From: Desulfocapsa sp.
GTDB taxonomy: Bacteria > Desulfobacterota > Desulfobulbia > Desulfobulbales > Desulfocapsaceae
Assembly: GCA_030145625.1 (NCBI GenBank)
Contig: JAQYVF010000029.1
Span: forward strand, 1-51,948
DNA length: 51,948 nucleotides
Reading direction: 5' to 3'
Shown piece by piece: positions 23,230-33,961 of the stretch (position 1 is the stretch's first letter; every line of letters starts with the position of its first letter). Both the position numbers and the translations under genes were made by a program. Under the pieces are notes generated by a model. It worked only from the letters and a program-made list of their open reading frames with translations, was not told the DNA's origin and made no database searches.

Positions 23230-25392
23230 TTACTTCTTCCGATCGGCCAGGGCCTCAGCTATGTGCCGCACCCGCAAAGCATCCTTACGCACATCAGCTC
23301 CACCCCGCAGCTGCATGACGCAGCCCGGGCAGTCAGTAACCAGTTCACCTGCCCCGCTGGCCTTGACATTGTCAAGTTTCTTGTTCAACAGCTCCCGGGA
23401 CTCCTCCGGAAATTTCATGGAAAAGGTACCACCGAAGCCGCAGCACACATCTTCCTCAGCCGACGGAGCATAATCCATACCTGCTTTCCTGAGCAGCTGC
23501 CGAGGAGCCTCAGTCACCCCCAAACCCCGGCAAAGATGACAGGGGGAGTGATAAGCGATTTTTCCCTGCCCGCCCTGTTCCTTGAAATCGTCCTTATCCA
23601 CTCCAAGGACATCGTGGACAAAAGAACTGAAGTCGATGACCTTTTCGGCAAAAACACGGGCCCTCTCAGCCAGCTCTGGATCATCCCCCAGCATTCTGGG
23701 ATAGGTGTGCTTGAGGTGTGAGGCGCAGGAGGCACACATGGTCATAATATAATCAACTTTTTCAAGATCAAAAGCCTTGACGTTCTGCTCAGCCACGTCG
23801 CGGGCCGACTCGCTCTCGCCCATCATCACCAGCGGCAGACCACAACAGGATTGTCCCATGGGATAGTCCATATCCACCCCATGACCATCAATCACCCGCA
23901 CCCCGGCTTTCATCTGCTCCGGGTAAACAAAGTCCTGCACGCAACCTGAAAACAGGGCCACCCGAAACCTGGGATTGTCCACCTTTTTCGGCCTGAGCTC
24001 CGGCCACTCATCGCGAAAGGCCTTATCAGCCACGACAGGCAGAGCACGGAAATCCTGCTCCTTGCCAAAGATCATGGGCAGATGTCGAATGTAGCCGGTA
24101 CTGCCGTCCTTGATCGGTTTCTGTCCCCACTTGGCAGTTTTCAGCAAGGTATGAAACAGCTTGCGATTACTCATCACCTTCCCGAGAAGGACACTGGGCA
24201 GAGCGTGTCCTTCCTCATCCTGAATACGGGCATGAATCTTCTTAATCAGTCTGGGTAGGTCAATGCCTGCCACGCAGGCCTCCTTGCATGCCCCACAGTT
24301 AATACAGTTCTGTACCAGATTTTTGGCCTTTTCACGGCCATGGAAAAAATAGGTCAGCAGCAAACCGATGGCACCGATATAAATATGCCCCATTCGGTGG
24401 CCACCCACCAGCCGATACACCGGACAGACATTGGCACAGGCTCCGCAACGCACACAGCGCAGTATCTGCCTGAAATCCGGGTCCTGAGCCATAGCCAGAC
24501 GGCCATTGTCCAGAAAGACAATATGATACTCCTTTTTTCCTTCCGGGCCGGTTGCACAGGCGTTGGCACCTGTAATCCAGGTCACGTAAGAGGTAATTGC
24601 CTGACCCGTGGCGTTTCGCGGCAGGGCCTTGATGATACGCAGGGCGTCATGCAGGGTGGGGGTAAGCTTGTCCACGCCGCACAGAGCGACATGCACCCGA
24701 GGCAGTGTTGTCACCAGACGGGCATTACCCTCGTTGGTAACAAGGCCGATAGCACCGGTCTCTACCACAGCGAAATTGGCACCGGAAATACCCATGTCCG
24801 CCTCAATGTACTTGCCGCGCAATTCACGACGGGCCACCTTGACCAGCTTTTCTATGTCCGAATCCTGCTGCTTCTTGGTCACATCGGTGAACAGTTCCGC
24901 CACCTGATAACGCGACAGATGGATAGCAGGCATGACCATATGGGAAGGTCCCTCATGACGCAGCTGGATAATCCACTCACCCAAATCGGTCTCAGTGACC
25001 TCCAGACCATCCGCCTCCAGCCGGTGATTGAGCAGCGTCTCCTCAGCAGTCATGGACTTGGACTTGACGATCTTTCTACAGCCATTGTCCTTGGCGATTT
25101 GGCAGATGATCTCATTGGCCTCGGCCGCAGTCTTGGCCAGGTGCACATGCACCCCGGCCTGTTCGGCCTTGACCCGGAACTCTTCATACAATTCAGGAAG
25201 ACGGCTGATGGCCCCGTCCTTTGCCGCAGCAATCTCGGCGATCAAGGCCTTTTCATTTATTCCGGCAAAGGCGTTGACCCGGTTGGTACGGTAGGCCTTG
25301 GCAAAGGCATCCATGGCCTTGCGCAAAAATTCATCGTCAAGAGCCTCCTGGCACTGATTCCTATATTCTTTTAAGGTATTAGTATCCTGCAT
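23230..25392 (-). CDS. lutB: Lactate utilisation protein, LutB-LutA-type fusion
   Basis: 720 residues from ATG 25392 (GGGAGG upstream; an ATG at 25410 overlaps that site). Domains: an N-terminal LUD/DUF162 domain (about 60-310), two [4Fe-4S] motifs CVRCGACANVCP and CINCGACKEACV, then two CCG domains (SCCGLP and VCCGFGG) of the heterodisulfide-reductase type. It combines LutB with LutA. With LutC it forms an NAD-independent L-lactate dehydrogenase. It is the last gene of the block and starts 2 nt after lutC. Confidence 0.88.
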   Translation of the reverse strand: MQDTNTLKEYRNQCQEALDDEFLRKAMDAFAKAYRTNRVNAFAGINEKALIAEIAAAKDGAISRLPELYEEFRVKAEQAGVHVHLAKTAAEANEIICQIAKDNGCRKIVKSKSMTAEETLLNHRLEADGLEVTETDLGEWIIQLRHEGPSHMVMPAIHLSRYQVAELFTDVTKKQQDSDIEKLVKVARRELRGKYIEADMGISGANFAVVETGAIGLVTNEGNARLVTTLPRVHVALCGVDKLTPTLHDALRIIKALPRNATGQAITSYVTWITGANACATGPEGKKEYHIVFLDNGRLAMAQDPDFRQILRCVRCGACANVCPVYRLVGGHRMGHIYIGAIGLLLTYFFHGREKAKNLVQNCINCGACKEACVAGIDLPRLIKKIHARIQDEEGHALPSVLLGKVMSNRKLFHTLLKTAKWGQKPIKDGSTGYIRHLPMIFGKEQDFRALPVVADKAFRDEWPELRPKKVDNPRFRVALFSGCVQDFVYPEQMKAGVRVIDGHGVDMDYPMGQSCCGLPLVMMGESESARDVAEQNVKAFDLEKVDYIMTMCASCASHLKHTYPRMLGDDPELAERARVFAEKVIDFSSFVHDVLGVDKDDFKEQGGQGKIAYHSPCHLCRGLGVTEAPRQLLRKAGMDYAPSAEEDVCCGFGGTFSMKFPEESRELLNKKLDNVKASGAGELVTDCPGCVMQLRGGADVRKDALRVRHIAEALADRKK

Positions 25393-25394
25393 GA

Positions 25395-26024
25395 TTATTT
25401 GTCCTCCCATAGCAAAATATGGAGCTCCAGCGGCCCATGTACTCCCAGCGCCAACACCCGTTCAATATCTGCGGTACGGGATGCACCTGTGATAAAAGAG
25501 AGATAGTTCGGGGTGCTGCCCATGAATTGCAGCAGCTCCGGCTCGGCGTCATATGAAGTGGCACGTAATTTCGATTGAGGCAGTACCGCCACATGGGTTT
25601 CGCAGACCATGGTGGCCAGACGCACCTCTTCACTGGAGGAGTTCAAAACCAAAGTGCCGGTTTCAGCAATACCCAGATCACAAACCGTAAAACCAACATC
25701 AATGCCCCCCAGATGCCGGCGCAGGCCATCATCAATTAATTCAAGACCCTTGTATTCACACAGGGTCCGTAGCGATGCGAACTGCTCCTTATCCAGTCCC
25801 GGCGCAGCAATGATCTTACTGGTTTTTTCCTTACACAGCTGCACTGAAGGCTCGGAGAGGTTCAGCTCGCAGCCGGAAACCAGTAGCGGACAACTTTCCT
25901 TACCGTCACACAACACTGCTGTATAAGCAAAAGCCTCTTCCAAGGTCTTGACCTGAGACACCTTTGCGGATACCAGTCCCGCCTTCTCAATAAACGTACC
26001 TAACATCTCCTGGTTTATCTGCAT
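25395..26024 (-). CDS. lutC: Lactate utilisation protein LutC
   Basis: 209 residues from ATG 26024, with GGGAGG 6 nt upstream. A single LUD domain: GIDVGFTVCDLGIAETGTLV and the ending FITGASRTADIERVLALGVHGP are typical. It works with LutB in L-lactate oxidation. The spacing to lutB is 2 nt. Confidence 0.88.
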   Translation of the reverse strand: MQINQEMLGTFIEKAGLVSAKVSQVKTLEEAFAYTAVLCDGKESCPLLVSGCELNLSEPSVQLCKEKTSKIIAAPGLDKEQFASLRTLCEYKGLELIDDGLRRHLGGIDVGFTVCDLGIAETGTLVLNSSSEEVRLATMVCETHVAVLPQSKLRATSYDAEPELLQFMGSTPNYLSFITGASRTADIERVLALGVHGPLELHILLWEDK

Positions 26025-26044
26025 AACCACCCTCCCTGTATTTT

Positions 26045-26671
26045 TCATAAAGCCATGCAAGACCGATGGATTACGGCCCCAACTGGGTTTGCCGTAACAA
26101 CTGACGCCTTGCTGAGCATCTCAACAGTCTGCCGGGCAATTTCAAGCTCCTCGTTGGTGCGCACCAGCAGCACCTCTACCCTGCTCTCCGGCGCGCTGAT
26201 ACGCAGCCAGTCATCTAAATGCCAAGTGTTGGCCATTCGATTCAGGACTATCCCCAAACCTTCCAGTCCGGAAAGAACACCCTCACGCACCTCCTTGTCA
26301 TTCTCACCAATACCGGCAGTTAAGACCACGGCATCCACCCGGCCCAGCACGGCAAAATAGAAGCCGATGTACTTCTTGATACGGTAGACAAACATGTCAA
26401 ATGCCAGTTGAGCCTTCTTATCACCATTCTCACGGGCGGCATGAATGTCGCGCATATCATTCATGCCACACACTCCCTTAAGTCCTGAATATTTGTTGAG
26501 CATGACATCAATGTCTTCGATATCCATCCCTCTATTGCGGTGGAGAATGGCATGAAGGGACGGATCAACATCACCGCAACGTGTACCCATGACCAATACG
26601 CTTTCCGTATCCATATCCAGCAACTGATATTTGATGGAGGAACTCCCCGAATTAATAACCAAGATCTTCAT
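26045..26671 (-). CDS. ackA: Acetate kinase with the central half deleted
   Basis: 208 residues, whereas acetate kinase is normally about 400. The start is normal (MKILVINSGSSSIKYQLL, with Asn7, Ser10, Ser12 and Lys14). At residues about 25-29 it jumps directly to MGTRCGDVDP, which in other family members lies near residue 240, and continues to the true C-terminus (TAGIGEND, TNEE). About 190 residues are missing, including the equivalents of Arg91, His123, the catalytic Asp148 and His180, so the protein should be inactive. The frame is kept across the junction. It may be a real deletion or an assembly collapse. The preceding pta is also broken. Confidence 0.88.
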   Translation of the reverse strand: MKILVINSGSSSIKYQLLDMDTESVLVMGTRCGDVDPSLHAILHRNRGMDIEDIDVMLNKYSGLKGVCGMNDMRDIHAARENGDKKAQLAFDMFVYRIKKYIGFYFAVLGRVDAVVLTAGIGENDKEVREGVLSGLEGLGIVLNRMANTWHLDDWLRISAPESRVEVLLVRTNEELEIARQTVEMLSKASVVTANPVGAVIHRSCMAL

Positions 26672-26675
26672 ATTA

Positions 26676-28789
26676 CTATCCTCTATCCGCCTGGGCCTGG
26701 ATGGCGGTAATGGCCACAGTATTGACAATATCAGGCACGGTGCATCCGCGAGACAGATCATTGACCGGCTTTTTCAGCCCCTGAAGGACCGGACCGATGG
26801 CCACAGCATTTGCGGCCCGCTGAACTGCCTTGTAAGTATTGTTGCCGGTGTTCAGGTCAGGAAAGATAAACACGGTGGCATGGCCCGCCACATCGGAACC
26901 TGGCATCTTGATGGCTGCCACCTCCGGGTCGATGGCGGCATCGTACTGCAGCGGCCCGGCGATTGGTACATCCAGGCCACGTTCATCAATGAGCTGCCTG
27001 GCAATGGCCGTGGCCTCAACCACCTTATCCACATCTTCTCCCTTACCGGAAGTGCCGGTAGAATAACTGAGCATAGCCACCCGCGGTTCGATGCCGAAGA
27101 TACGGGCCGTCTCCGCCGAACTGATGGCAATCTCGGCCAGACCGCGGGCATCGGGGTTGGTGTTTACGGCGCAATCCCCGAAGACCAGGATGCTGTCCTT
27201 GAGACACATGAGAAAGACCGAGGAAACGATTGATGAACCGGGTTTAGTCTTAATAAACTCGAAGGCCGGGCGAATGGTCTGGGCCGTGGTTGTCACCGAA
27301 CCGGAAACCATCCCGTCGGCCAACCCCTTATAGACCATCATGGTGGCAAAATAGGTGGGGTCCGACATGCGGTCACGGGCAGTATCCTCAAGGATCCCCT
27401 TGTGCCTGCGCAATTCACCATAGGTTGCAACAAAATCCTGCAGGTGCTCGGATTCGCTGGGATTGATGACATCAGCCCCTTTGATATTGAGGCCGAAAGC
27501 AGAAGCCCTGGTGCGGATCTCCTCTTCACGGCCAAGCAGGATGATATCGGCCACACCCCGGCGCAGCAGGATATCGGCAGCACGAAGAATGCGCTCCCCG
27601 GACCCTTCGGGCAGGACGATGCGCTGACGGTATCGGGCCGCTTTCTCCACCAGGGAGTACTCAAACATTTTGGGTGTGACCTTAGATGAACGCCGGGTAA
27701 CCACCCGCTGCCGCAGTTCAGGCACATTGACAAACCTGGCAAATCCGCCCAGAGCAGATGCAATACGCTGACTGTCTTCCACTTCGATGCGGCCATAGAG
27801 CTTGTTCAACAGCTGAATGGTCTGATAGGTGTTGCCCTCAACAGAGATCACCGGCACAGGTACACCGGTCCATCCCTCAATGAGCCGATGCTCGCTCTCG
27901 CCCAGCTGCAACCCACCGGTGAGGACAATACCGGATATATCCGGGTACAGACTGGAGAGACGGGAAGAGAGGCTGGCCAGTATGATGTCCGAACGATCGC
28001 CGGAATGATGATCAGGCTGCCAGCCTTGATGTACTGGAGAAAATTGCAGATCTGCATGGCTGCGATCACATAGTCGTCCACCACTGTGCTCAACCCGCTG
28101 TGTCCGTAAAGCACCTGACCGTTGAGCCAGCGTTTGACGTCGATAATCGTCGGCTTACCCAGAGTTTCGTTCTCCGGAATACTGTAGAAATGTATAGACT
28201 GTTTGCAGTGCACCTTGCCCTGCAGTTCAGCGATCATATCCTCGGTGAATCCAGCAGGTGCCCGATTGATCACACAGGCCACCAGATCTACCCCCTTTTC
28301 CTCCAGGGTATCGATATTCAGCTGGGTGGAGCTGGTCACCTCTTCCGGCGTCTTTTCCCGGCCGGAAGACACCACCAACACAGGCGCGCCGATGTTTGCC
28401 GCGATATCCGCGTTGATATTGAACTCGAAGGCTCCGTCCTTGCCCTTGAAGTCAGTGCCTTCGCAAAGGACAAAATCATACTTGGCTTCCAGCTGCTTGT
28501 ACCTGTTCAGGATGTTTTCATGGAGAAAGGCCTGCTGGCCTGAATTGATTAATTCTCTGGCCTCGGTCAAGGTATAGGCATACGTCTCTTCGTAAGGGAC
28601 ATCAAGGCGAAAATGAGTGAGGACCAGATCGATATCATGATCCCTGTCACCAGTACAGGGATCATTGATGATCGGTCGGAAAATGGCCACCTTATTGAGT
28701 TCGCGCAGGATCATCTGCAGGACCCCGAGCACCACTGCGGACTTGCCGCTCAGTTCTTCTGTCGCCGTTACATAAAGATTTTTGGACAT
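26676..28789 (-). pseudogene. pta: Phosphate acetyltransferase, frameshifted
   Basis: Two frames together make a full-length Pta of about 700 residues. The upstream half (from 28789, SD GAGG) carries the N-terminal DRTGG-like nucleotide-binding domain (FVLCEGTDFKGK). The downstream half, to 26676, carries the catalytic PTA_PTB domain (RIVLPEGSGERILRAA, GLADGMVSGSVTTTAQTIRP). The switch is at about 28000-28003, where CGCC on plus needs one more C (the minus reading becomes IIIPGDRSDIILA). Without that base the first frame stops at 27848. It is either a real mutation or a missed base in a C-run. Confidence 0.88.
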
Positions 28790-28810
28790 GGCGTTTACCT
28801 CGCGGTGCAG

Positions 28811-30103
28811 TTATCCCTGGTTTTTCATAGAGTCGGCATACAGCTCGATGATGTGTTTGACTTCCATGCCCGCTTTTTTACGGGACAGCATGTCCGTGAT
28901 ATGGAGCATGCAGGCCGGACAGCTTGTGGCCAGGGTGTCCGTGCCGGAATCGATAATGTTTTCAGCCTTACGGGTACCGATTTTTTTGGAAAGGTCATAA
29001 TGGGCAACGTTAAAACTGCCGCCACAACCGCAGCAACTGCCGGCTTCCCGCATTTCCTTGAAGGTGCAGCCCGCAGCCTTGATCATGGTCCGTGGTTGGC
29101 TGGTAATGCCCAGGGAATTCTTCAGATGGCATGGGTCGTGATAGGTGACATTTCTGCCGCTTGTAGCCGCTGCTTCCTTTACCTCCAGAATATCGACGAG
29201 AAATTGGCTGATATCCATCGTTTTGTCGGCCAACACTTTGATATCGGCACTGAGGGCAGGATCGCCTTTGAACATACGCGGCCACAGCTCCTTGATAGTC
29301 GATGTACAAGTGGCACAGGTGGTAAGCAGATAATCGAACTCAGCTGTGGTAAACCTTTGCAGATTCAGTGCCACCAGCTTATCGAATGTTGCCCCGTCCC
29401 CACTGGACAGAGCCGGAATACCGCAGCAACCCTGATTGGAGGGAAGAAAAACCCCAACCCCCTTCTTTTCCAGGACCTTCAGCGCCGCCTCGCCCACATG
29501 GGGGAAAATTTTATCAATGACACAGCCGGTAAAGAAGGCAACCCTGATGCCGCTGGCCCCGGCCGGGGTATCGAGCTCCGGTACAATCTTATGCAGAGGA
29601 GTGGCAGCCAGGGTATTGAAATGACGATCACCCACAAGGGGCGCATTGAAACGGGCGCATGAGGAACCGAGCATATCGTCCACTTTTTTGGTAAACAGAC
29701 CCTGGAAAGTGGCGCCCATCCCGGTGAGGACATTAAAAAGCCTGGGATTGGCCAGCATGCCGTGGAAAATGGCCTGTTTGGTCTTTGACAGGCCAAAATA
29801 ACCAGTCATTATGGCCCGGGCCTTGAGAAAGATATCCATGATCTTGACGCCGCTGGGACAGTTGGACTGGCAGGTCCCGCACATCAGGCAACGGTTCAGC
29901 TTTTCATTGACACCGGCCGCATCCGTTAGCATCTCGCGGGCCAGTCCGTCCAGCAGGGCCAGCTTGCCGCGGGTGACGTCGGCCTCGCGCCCGGTCTGGG
30001 CAAACACCGGACACACCGCCTGGCACATGCCGCAGCGCATGCAGCTCACCAACTGGTCATCCAGCTCTTTGAACAGCTGAGCAAGTTCTTGTAAATTAGC
30101 CAT
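28811..30103 (-). CDS. Lactate/glycolate oxidase Fe-S subunit (GlcF-like)
   Basis: 430 residues from ATG 30103 (GGGGGAGG upstream). Two [4Fe-4S] motifs, CMRCGMCQAVCP and CLMCGTCQSNCP, are followed by two CCG domains (GCCGIP and SCCGCGG). It accepts electrons from the flavin subunit encoded by the gene before it. The two start 12 nt apart. The order matches the organic-acid oxidation region of Desulfovibrio. Confidence 0.9.
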   Translation of the reverse strand: MANLQELAQLFKELDDQLVSCMRCGMCQAVCPVFAQTGREADVTRGKLALLDGLAREMLTDAAGVNEKLNRCLMCGTCQSNCPSGVKIMDIFLKARAIMTGYFGLSKTKQAIFHGMLANPRLFNVLTGMGATFQGLFTKKVDDMLGSSCARFNAPLVGDRHFNTLAATPLHKIVPELDTPAGASGIRVAFFTGCVIDKIFPHVGEAALKVLEKKGVGVFLPSNQGCCGIPALSSGDGATFDKLVALNLQRFTTAEFDYLLTTCATCTSTIKELWPRMFKGDPALSADIKVLADKTMDISQFLVDILEVKEAAATSGRNVTYHDPCHLKNSLGITSQPRTMIKAAGCTFKEMREAGSCCGCGGSFNVAHYDLSKKIGTRKAENIIDSGTDTLATSCPACMLHITDMLSRKKAGMEVKHIIELYADSMKNQG

Positions 30104-30114
30104 GATGCCTCCCC

Positions 30115-31491
30115 CTATCCGATGATTTTGCCGGGATTGAGAATATTCTTTGGATCCAGAACGGATTTCATGCGGCGACAATAATCCAGTGTCCCGCGGT
30201 TGGTCTCAAGCACGAGATACTTGGCCTTGGCCAGACCGATGCCGTGCTCGCCGGACAGAGTGCCGCCAAGCTCGAGAGCACGTTTAAATATTTCGTCAAT
30301 ACCCTTTTCCACACGCTGCCACTCCTTTGCGTCACGTCTGTCTGTCAGGATAGTCGGGTGGAGGTTGCCGTCACCGGCATGGCCGAAGGTGCCGATGGTC
30401 AGTTGAAATTCCCGGCTGATCTCATCCAGGGCCTGGATCATGGCCGGAATCTTTGATCGCGGCACGGTGGCATCCTCAAGCACGCAAGTCGGTTTGAGTT
30501 TTGCCAGTGCAGGCAGGGCATCGCGCCTGGCCTGCCAGATCACATCACGCTCAGCTGCATCACTGGCAACTTTCAGTTCGCTTGCCCCATGCTGCCGACA
30601 TATCTGCTCAACAAGAGCAGCCTCTTCCTCCACCTGACCCGGATGACCATCCACTTCGATAAGCAGCAGGGCAGCCGCCTCGGTGGGCAGTCCGGCGTGA
30701 CGAAAATTCTCCACGGTGCGGATGGTAAAATTGTCCATGATCTCCAGGGTAGCCGGAATAATTCTGGAGGCAATAATGGCAGACACCGTTTCGGAGGCGG
30801 CCTTCATGGAACTGAAAATGGCCATCATGGACTTAGACGACTTGGGAGGCGGTATGAGCTTAAGAATGAGCTTGTCGAAAACACCGAGCGTTCCTTCGGA
30901 GCCAACCATCAGCCCTGCCAAGTTGTAACCCGAGACACACTTGACGGTGCGTGAGCCGGTCTTGATCAGATTGCCGTTCACGTCCCAGAAATCGACGCCC
31001 ATGACATAGTCTTTGGTCACGCCGTATTTGAGACCACGCAGCCCTCCGGCGTTTTCAGCCACATTGCCGCCCAGGGTAGATACCGTCTGACTGCCGGGAT
31101 CCGGAGGATAAAAGAGGCCACAGGCCGCCGCTTCCGCCGCAAACGTTGCGGTAATCACGCCTGGCTCCACTACGGCGTACAGGTCTTCCTCATTGATCTC
31201 CAGAATACGGTTCAGTCCGTTGGTGAGCACTACCACGCCACCGGGATGAGGAATCGTACCACCGGAAAGGTTGGTTCCCGCCCCACGCACGGTCAGGGGC
31301 AGGCCATTGTCGTTACAGAGCTTGACAGTCTTTCCCAACGCTTCACTGTTGTCCGGCCGGACAACCAGAGACGGCATTGCCGTATCAAGAACAGCCGCAT
31401 CATAAGAATAGGTATGGCGGTCTGTTTCGCTGGTCATGACATTTTCATCTCCAACGATGGCGGTGAATTCTTTTATGATGGATTCATTCAT
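30115..31491 (-). CDS. glcD: FAD-linked D-lactate/glycolate dehydrogenase
   Basis: 458 residues, with AAGGAG 7 nt upstream of the ATG. It is a VAO/PCMH-type flavoprotein: FAD-binding VRGAGTNLSGGTIP, NAGGLRGLKYGVTKDYVM and GSEGTLGV; the C-terminal domain carries the His-rich GTFGHAGDGNLHP and GEHGIGLAKAKYL. It oxidises D-lactate (or glycolate) to pyruvate, passing electrons to the neighbouring Fe-S protein. Substrate choice is inferred from the permease. Confidence 0.92.
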   Translation of the reverse strand: MNESIIKEFTAIVGDENVMTSETDRHTYSYDAAVLDTAMPSLVVRPDNSEALGKTVKLCNDNGLPLTVRGAGTNLSGGTIPHPGGVVVLTNGLNRILEINEEDLYAVVEPGVITATFAAEAAACGLFYPPDPGSQTVSTLGGNVAENAGGLRGLKYGVTKDYVMGVDFWDVNGNLIKTGSRTVKCVSGYNLAGLMVGSEGTLGVFDKLILKLIPPPKSSKSMMAIFSSMKAASETVSAIIASRIIPATLEIMDNFTIRTVENFRHAGLPTEAAALLLIEVDGHPGQVEEEAALVEQICRQHGASELKVASDAAERDVIWQARRDALPALAKLKPTCVLEDATVPRSKIPAMIQALDEISREFQLTIGTFGHAGDGNLHPTILTDRRDAKEWQRVEKGIDEIFKRALELGGTLSGEHGIGLAKAKYLVLETNRGTLDYCRRMKSVLDPKNILNPGKIIG

Positions 31492-31599
31492 TACGGTACT
31501 CCTTTATACTGACTTTCGTTTTGTTAACTGTCTGAATAGATCTCAACTCTGTCAATCTGCCTCTTTTCTCTGCTCCTCAGCTTATAAGAGCGGGAAACG

Positions 31600-31623
31600 G
31601 GCGACCTGATCTATCCGGTCGCC
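31600..31623 (-). terminator. Hairpin between lldP and glcD
   Basis: GGCGACC and GGTCGCC pair perfectly (7 bp) around 10 nt, 16 nt after the permease stop. There is no T-run, so it may trim the mRNA or reduce read-through rather than terminate. Confidence 0.4.
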
Positions 31624-31638
31624 TCGTCCTGCCCCGAG

Positions 31639-33348
31639 TTAAAAGAGAGTCGGGAAAAACACAAAACACATCATGGTTGCCACAAGTCCAACGACCGTTC
31701 CATAGAGGAGGAAGGGCCAGACCGTTCTCTTCAGGATAGTGCCTTCCATACCGGACAAGCCGACCACGGCACAGACCGCAACGATATTGTGAATACAGAC
31801 CATGTTGCCCATGGCCCCGCCAACTACCTGGGCAGCGATGATGATCTGACGAGGCAAATCAAGTTGAGCGGCAACGCCCCACTGAAATTCGGCAAACAAG
31901 AGATCGGATACAGTATTGGAACCGGTTATAAAGGAACCGAGACCGCCCACAAATGAGGCGAACATGGGCCAGGCATTACCGGCAATGGCAGCAACACTCT
32001 TGGCCATGGCCAGGGGCATTGACGGATAGGTATTGGGGTTGAGCAAAGCATCAACAACGCCTGAGCCACGGAAGATGGAAACAAGCCCAACAGCAAAGAA
32101 CAGAGCAATGGTCGGGTTTTTCATCTTGGCAATTGATTCACCCCACGCCTTCTTTACCGCCTCACCCTTCATACGGTGTAACAGGATGGTCAGCAGGGCA
32201 ACCAGGGTAAAGGGGATAGTGCCAGGCAGATACAGGTATTTAACAGAAGCACTGACATTCTCATAACCAAGGATGCCGTTCCAGCCAATATTCTGCGCGG
32301 CCAATATGCTCTTTAGGCCCAGTTCTGGAATGCGGGTAATGACAAGAATTAAACCAATCAGAATGTAGGGAAGCCAGGCACGGAACTGACTCATATGACA
32401 TTTGAATTCACCGGAGTTGGAGGCGGAGATATCACCGGTCCATTCCGGATCCCATTTGCTCTCGTCCCCGAAATCCCAGACATCTTCAGGAACGCAGAAA
32501 CCCTTTTTCGCGCCGTAGACAAGAACACCAAGACCGATGAGACCACCAATCAGAGCCGGAAACTCGGGACCGACGAACCAGGCGAAACCCAGGTACGGCA
32601 CGGAGAAGGAGACAGCGGCAAAGACACAGAATTTCCAAGCCCGGAACCCCTCACGCCAACTACGGTTGGCACCGAAAAAGCGTGTAATAAAACCCAGCAT
32701 GAAAATGGGTAGAATAAAGACCATACCGATATGCATGACCGTGGCCCACTGACCGATGACGAGATTAAACTGTTCAACGTTTGTATAGTTCAGTCCGGGG
32801 ACATCGGTAACCGCCTGATTGACGAGGGGATGGAGAAACTTGAGGCCGAGAATGATGGGTGTGCCCACCGCTCCGAAAGTAACAGGAAAGGAGTTAAAGA
32901 CCAGACAGAGCACAGCGGCAGCCAGTGGAGGAAAGCCCAGGGACAACAGCAACGGAGCTGCCAGAGCAGCCGGGGTGCCGAAACCGGCCGCACCTTCAAT
33001 AAAAGCTGCAAACATGTAGCCGATAATAATGGCCTGAACCCTGCGGTCACGGGATATATTCTGCATACCGTGCTGGATGGTCTCCATGCCACCGCTGTAT
33101 TTCAGCGTATAGAGAATGATAATGGCGCCAAAGACAATGATCAGGATACCAATGGCCGTCACAAATCCCTGCAGAGTCAGGGCGGCAACATACTTTACGG
33201 GGAGACCCCATACGAAAACCGCAGCAACAGCAGCGGTGAGCCAGGCAAGAGGCATGGCTTTGGTTGCAGGCCAGCGCAAGCCGACCATGAGAATGAGAGC
33301 CACCAAAATCGGCAGCATTGCAACCAATGCTAGTATTTCAATTGACAT
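31639..33348 (-). CDS. lctP: L-lactate permease (LctP family)
   Basis: 569 residues from ATG 33348 (GGGGGAGG upstream; the frame reaches 33399 without a better start). At least twelve hydrophobic segments and the family motif [19 protein letters not shown] at about residues 110-128 are visible. It carries lactate with protons. First gene of the lactate block, just after a predicted FadR-type operator. Confidence 0.94.
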   Translation of the reverse strand: MSIEILALVAMLPILVALILMVGLRWPATKAMPLAWLTAAVAAVFVWGLPVKYVAALTLQGFVTAIGILIIVFGAIIILYTLKYSGGMETIQHGMQNISRDRRVQAIIIGYMFAAFIEGAAGFGTPAALAAPLLLSLGFPPLAAAVLCLVFNSFPVTFGAVGTPIILGLKFLHPLVNQAVTDVPGLNYTNVEQFNLVIGQWATVMHIGMVFILPIFMLGFITRFFGANRSWREGFRAWKFCVFAAVSFSVPYLGFAWFVGPEFPALIGGLIGLGVLVYGAKKGFCVPEDVWDFGDESKWDPEWTGDISASNSGEFKCHMSQFRAWLPYILIGLILVITRIPELGLKSILAAQNIGWNGILGYENVSASVKYLYLPGTIPFTLVALLTILLHRMKGEAVKKAWGESIAKMKNPTIALFFAVGLVSIFRGSGVVDALLNPNTYPSMPLAMAKSVAAIAGNAWPMFASFVGGLGSFITGSNTVSDLLFAEFQWGVAAQLDLPRQIIIAAQVVGGAMGNMVCIHNIVAVCAVVGLSGMEGTILKRTVWPFLLYGTVVGLVATMMCFVFFPTLF

Positions 33349-33429
33349 AACCTTACCTCCCCCGATGTTTTTTGAAAAATGAAGCCCATTCGGCCTCATT
33401 CAAAATCTACAAACAGGAAAAATGGCTGA

Positions 33430-33484
33430 TGGTCTTACCACTTTCCATTCTTCTACTATGTGTGACCAGGGCAACCATTGTCAA
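33430..33484 (-). promoter_or_regulatory. Promoter and FadR/PdhR-type operator of the lactate block
   Basis: On minus, TTGACA (33479-33484) and CATAGT (33455-33460) are 18 bp apart. Downstream, TGGTAAGACCA (33430-33440) matches the TGGTnnnACCA core of PdhR/LldR boxes. A further half-site, TGGTTGCC, lies in the spacer. The regulator is encoded next door. The rest of 33349-33961 shows no gene; a CTGAC/GTCAG repeat lies at 33708-33721. Confidence 0.6.
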
Positions 33485-33961
33485 GAAATTTCCACAAGAA
33501 ATGCGATTAATTTCTATTGATGCAACTCTGACGCACAGACAAAACAAACATAACTGACTGATATAATACAATTGCAATTACAATCAGTGCTCCATCGAGC
33601 GCTATTAAAAAAAGGATTTTTAAGGCTGTAAAAATGAGAGAAACTTGATTTTTCTTTGACATGCCGGGGTTACTCACAGCAACATTCCGGTAAACTACAC
33701 GAATGGACTGACCATTGTCAGCATTGTGATACGCGGCTTGAATCGAAAAAACGAACCCGATTCATCCACTGACGGCAGAAGAGGCGAATAAACAGGCAAA
33801 CCGAGACAATCCTAATAGGCAATCCTCCGCATGACAGGCGAAACTCAGACTGACTGCCACAGGAAAGCTTAGGGGAGTTGAGGAGTCTGACACAGAGGGG
33901 AAATTGAAGAAAGATATGCGAACTGGCAGGGGCAGACCACTACCAGTGTGTCCGACTTTTT

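Noticed and set aside
24340-25374. 344-codon plus-strand frame opposite lutB
   Set aside because: It lies wholly antisense to a clearly conserved gene and its protein has no family features; a codon-bias shadow.
28613-29662. 349-codon plus-strand frame opposite pta and the Fe-S gene
   Set aside because: Antisense to strong Fe-S motifs; spans two real genes and their gap.
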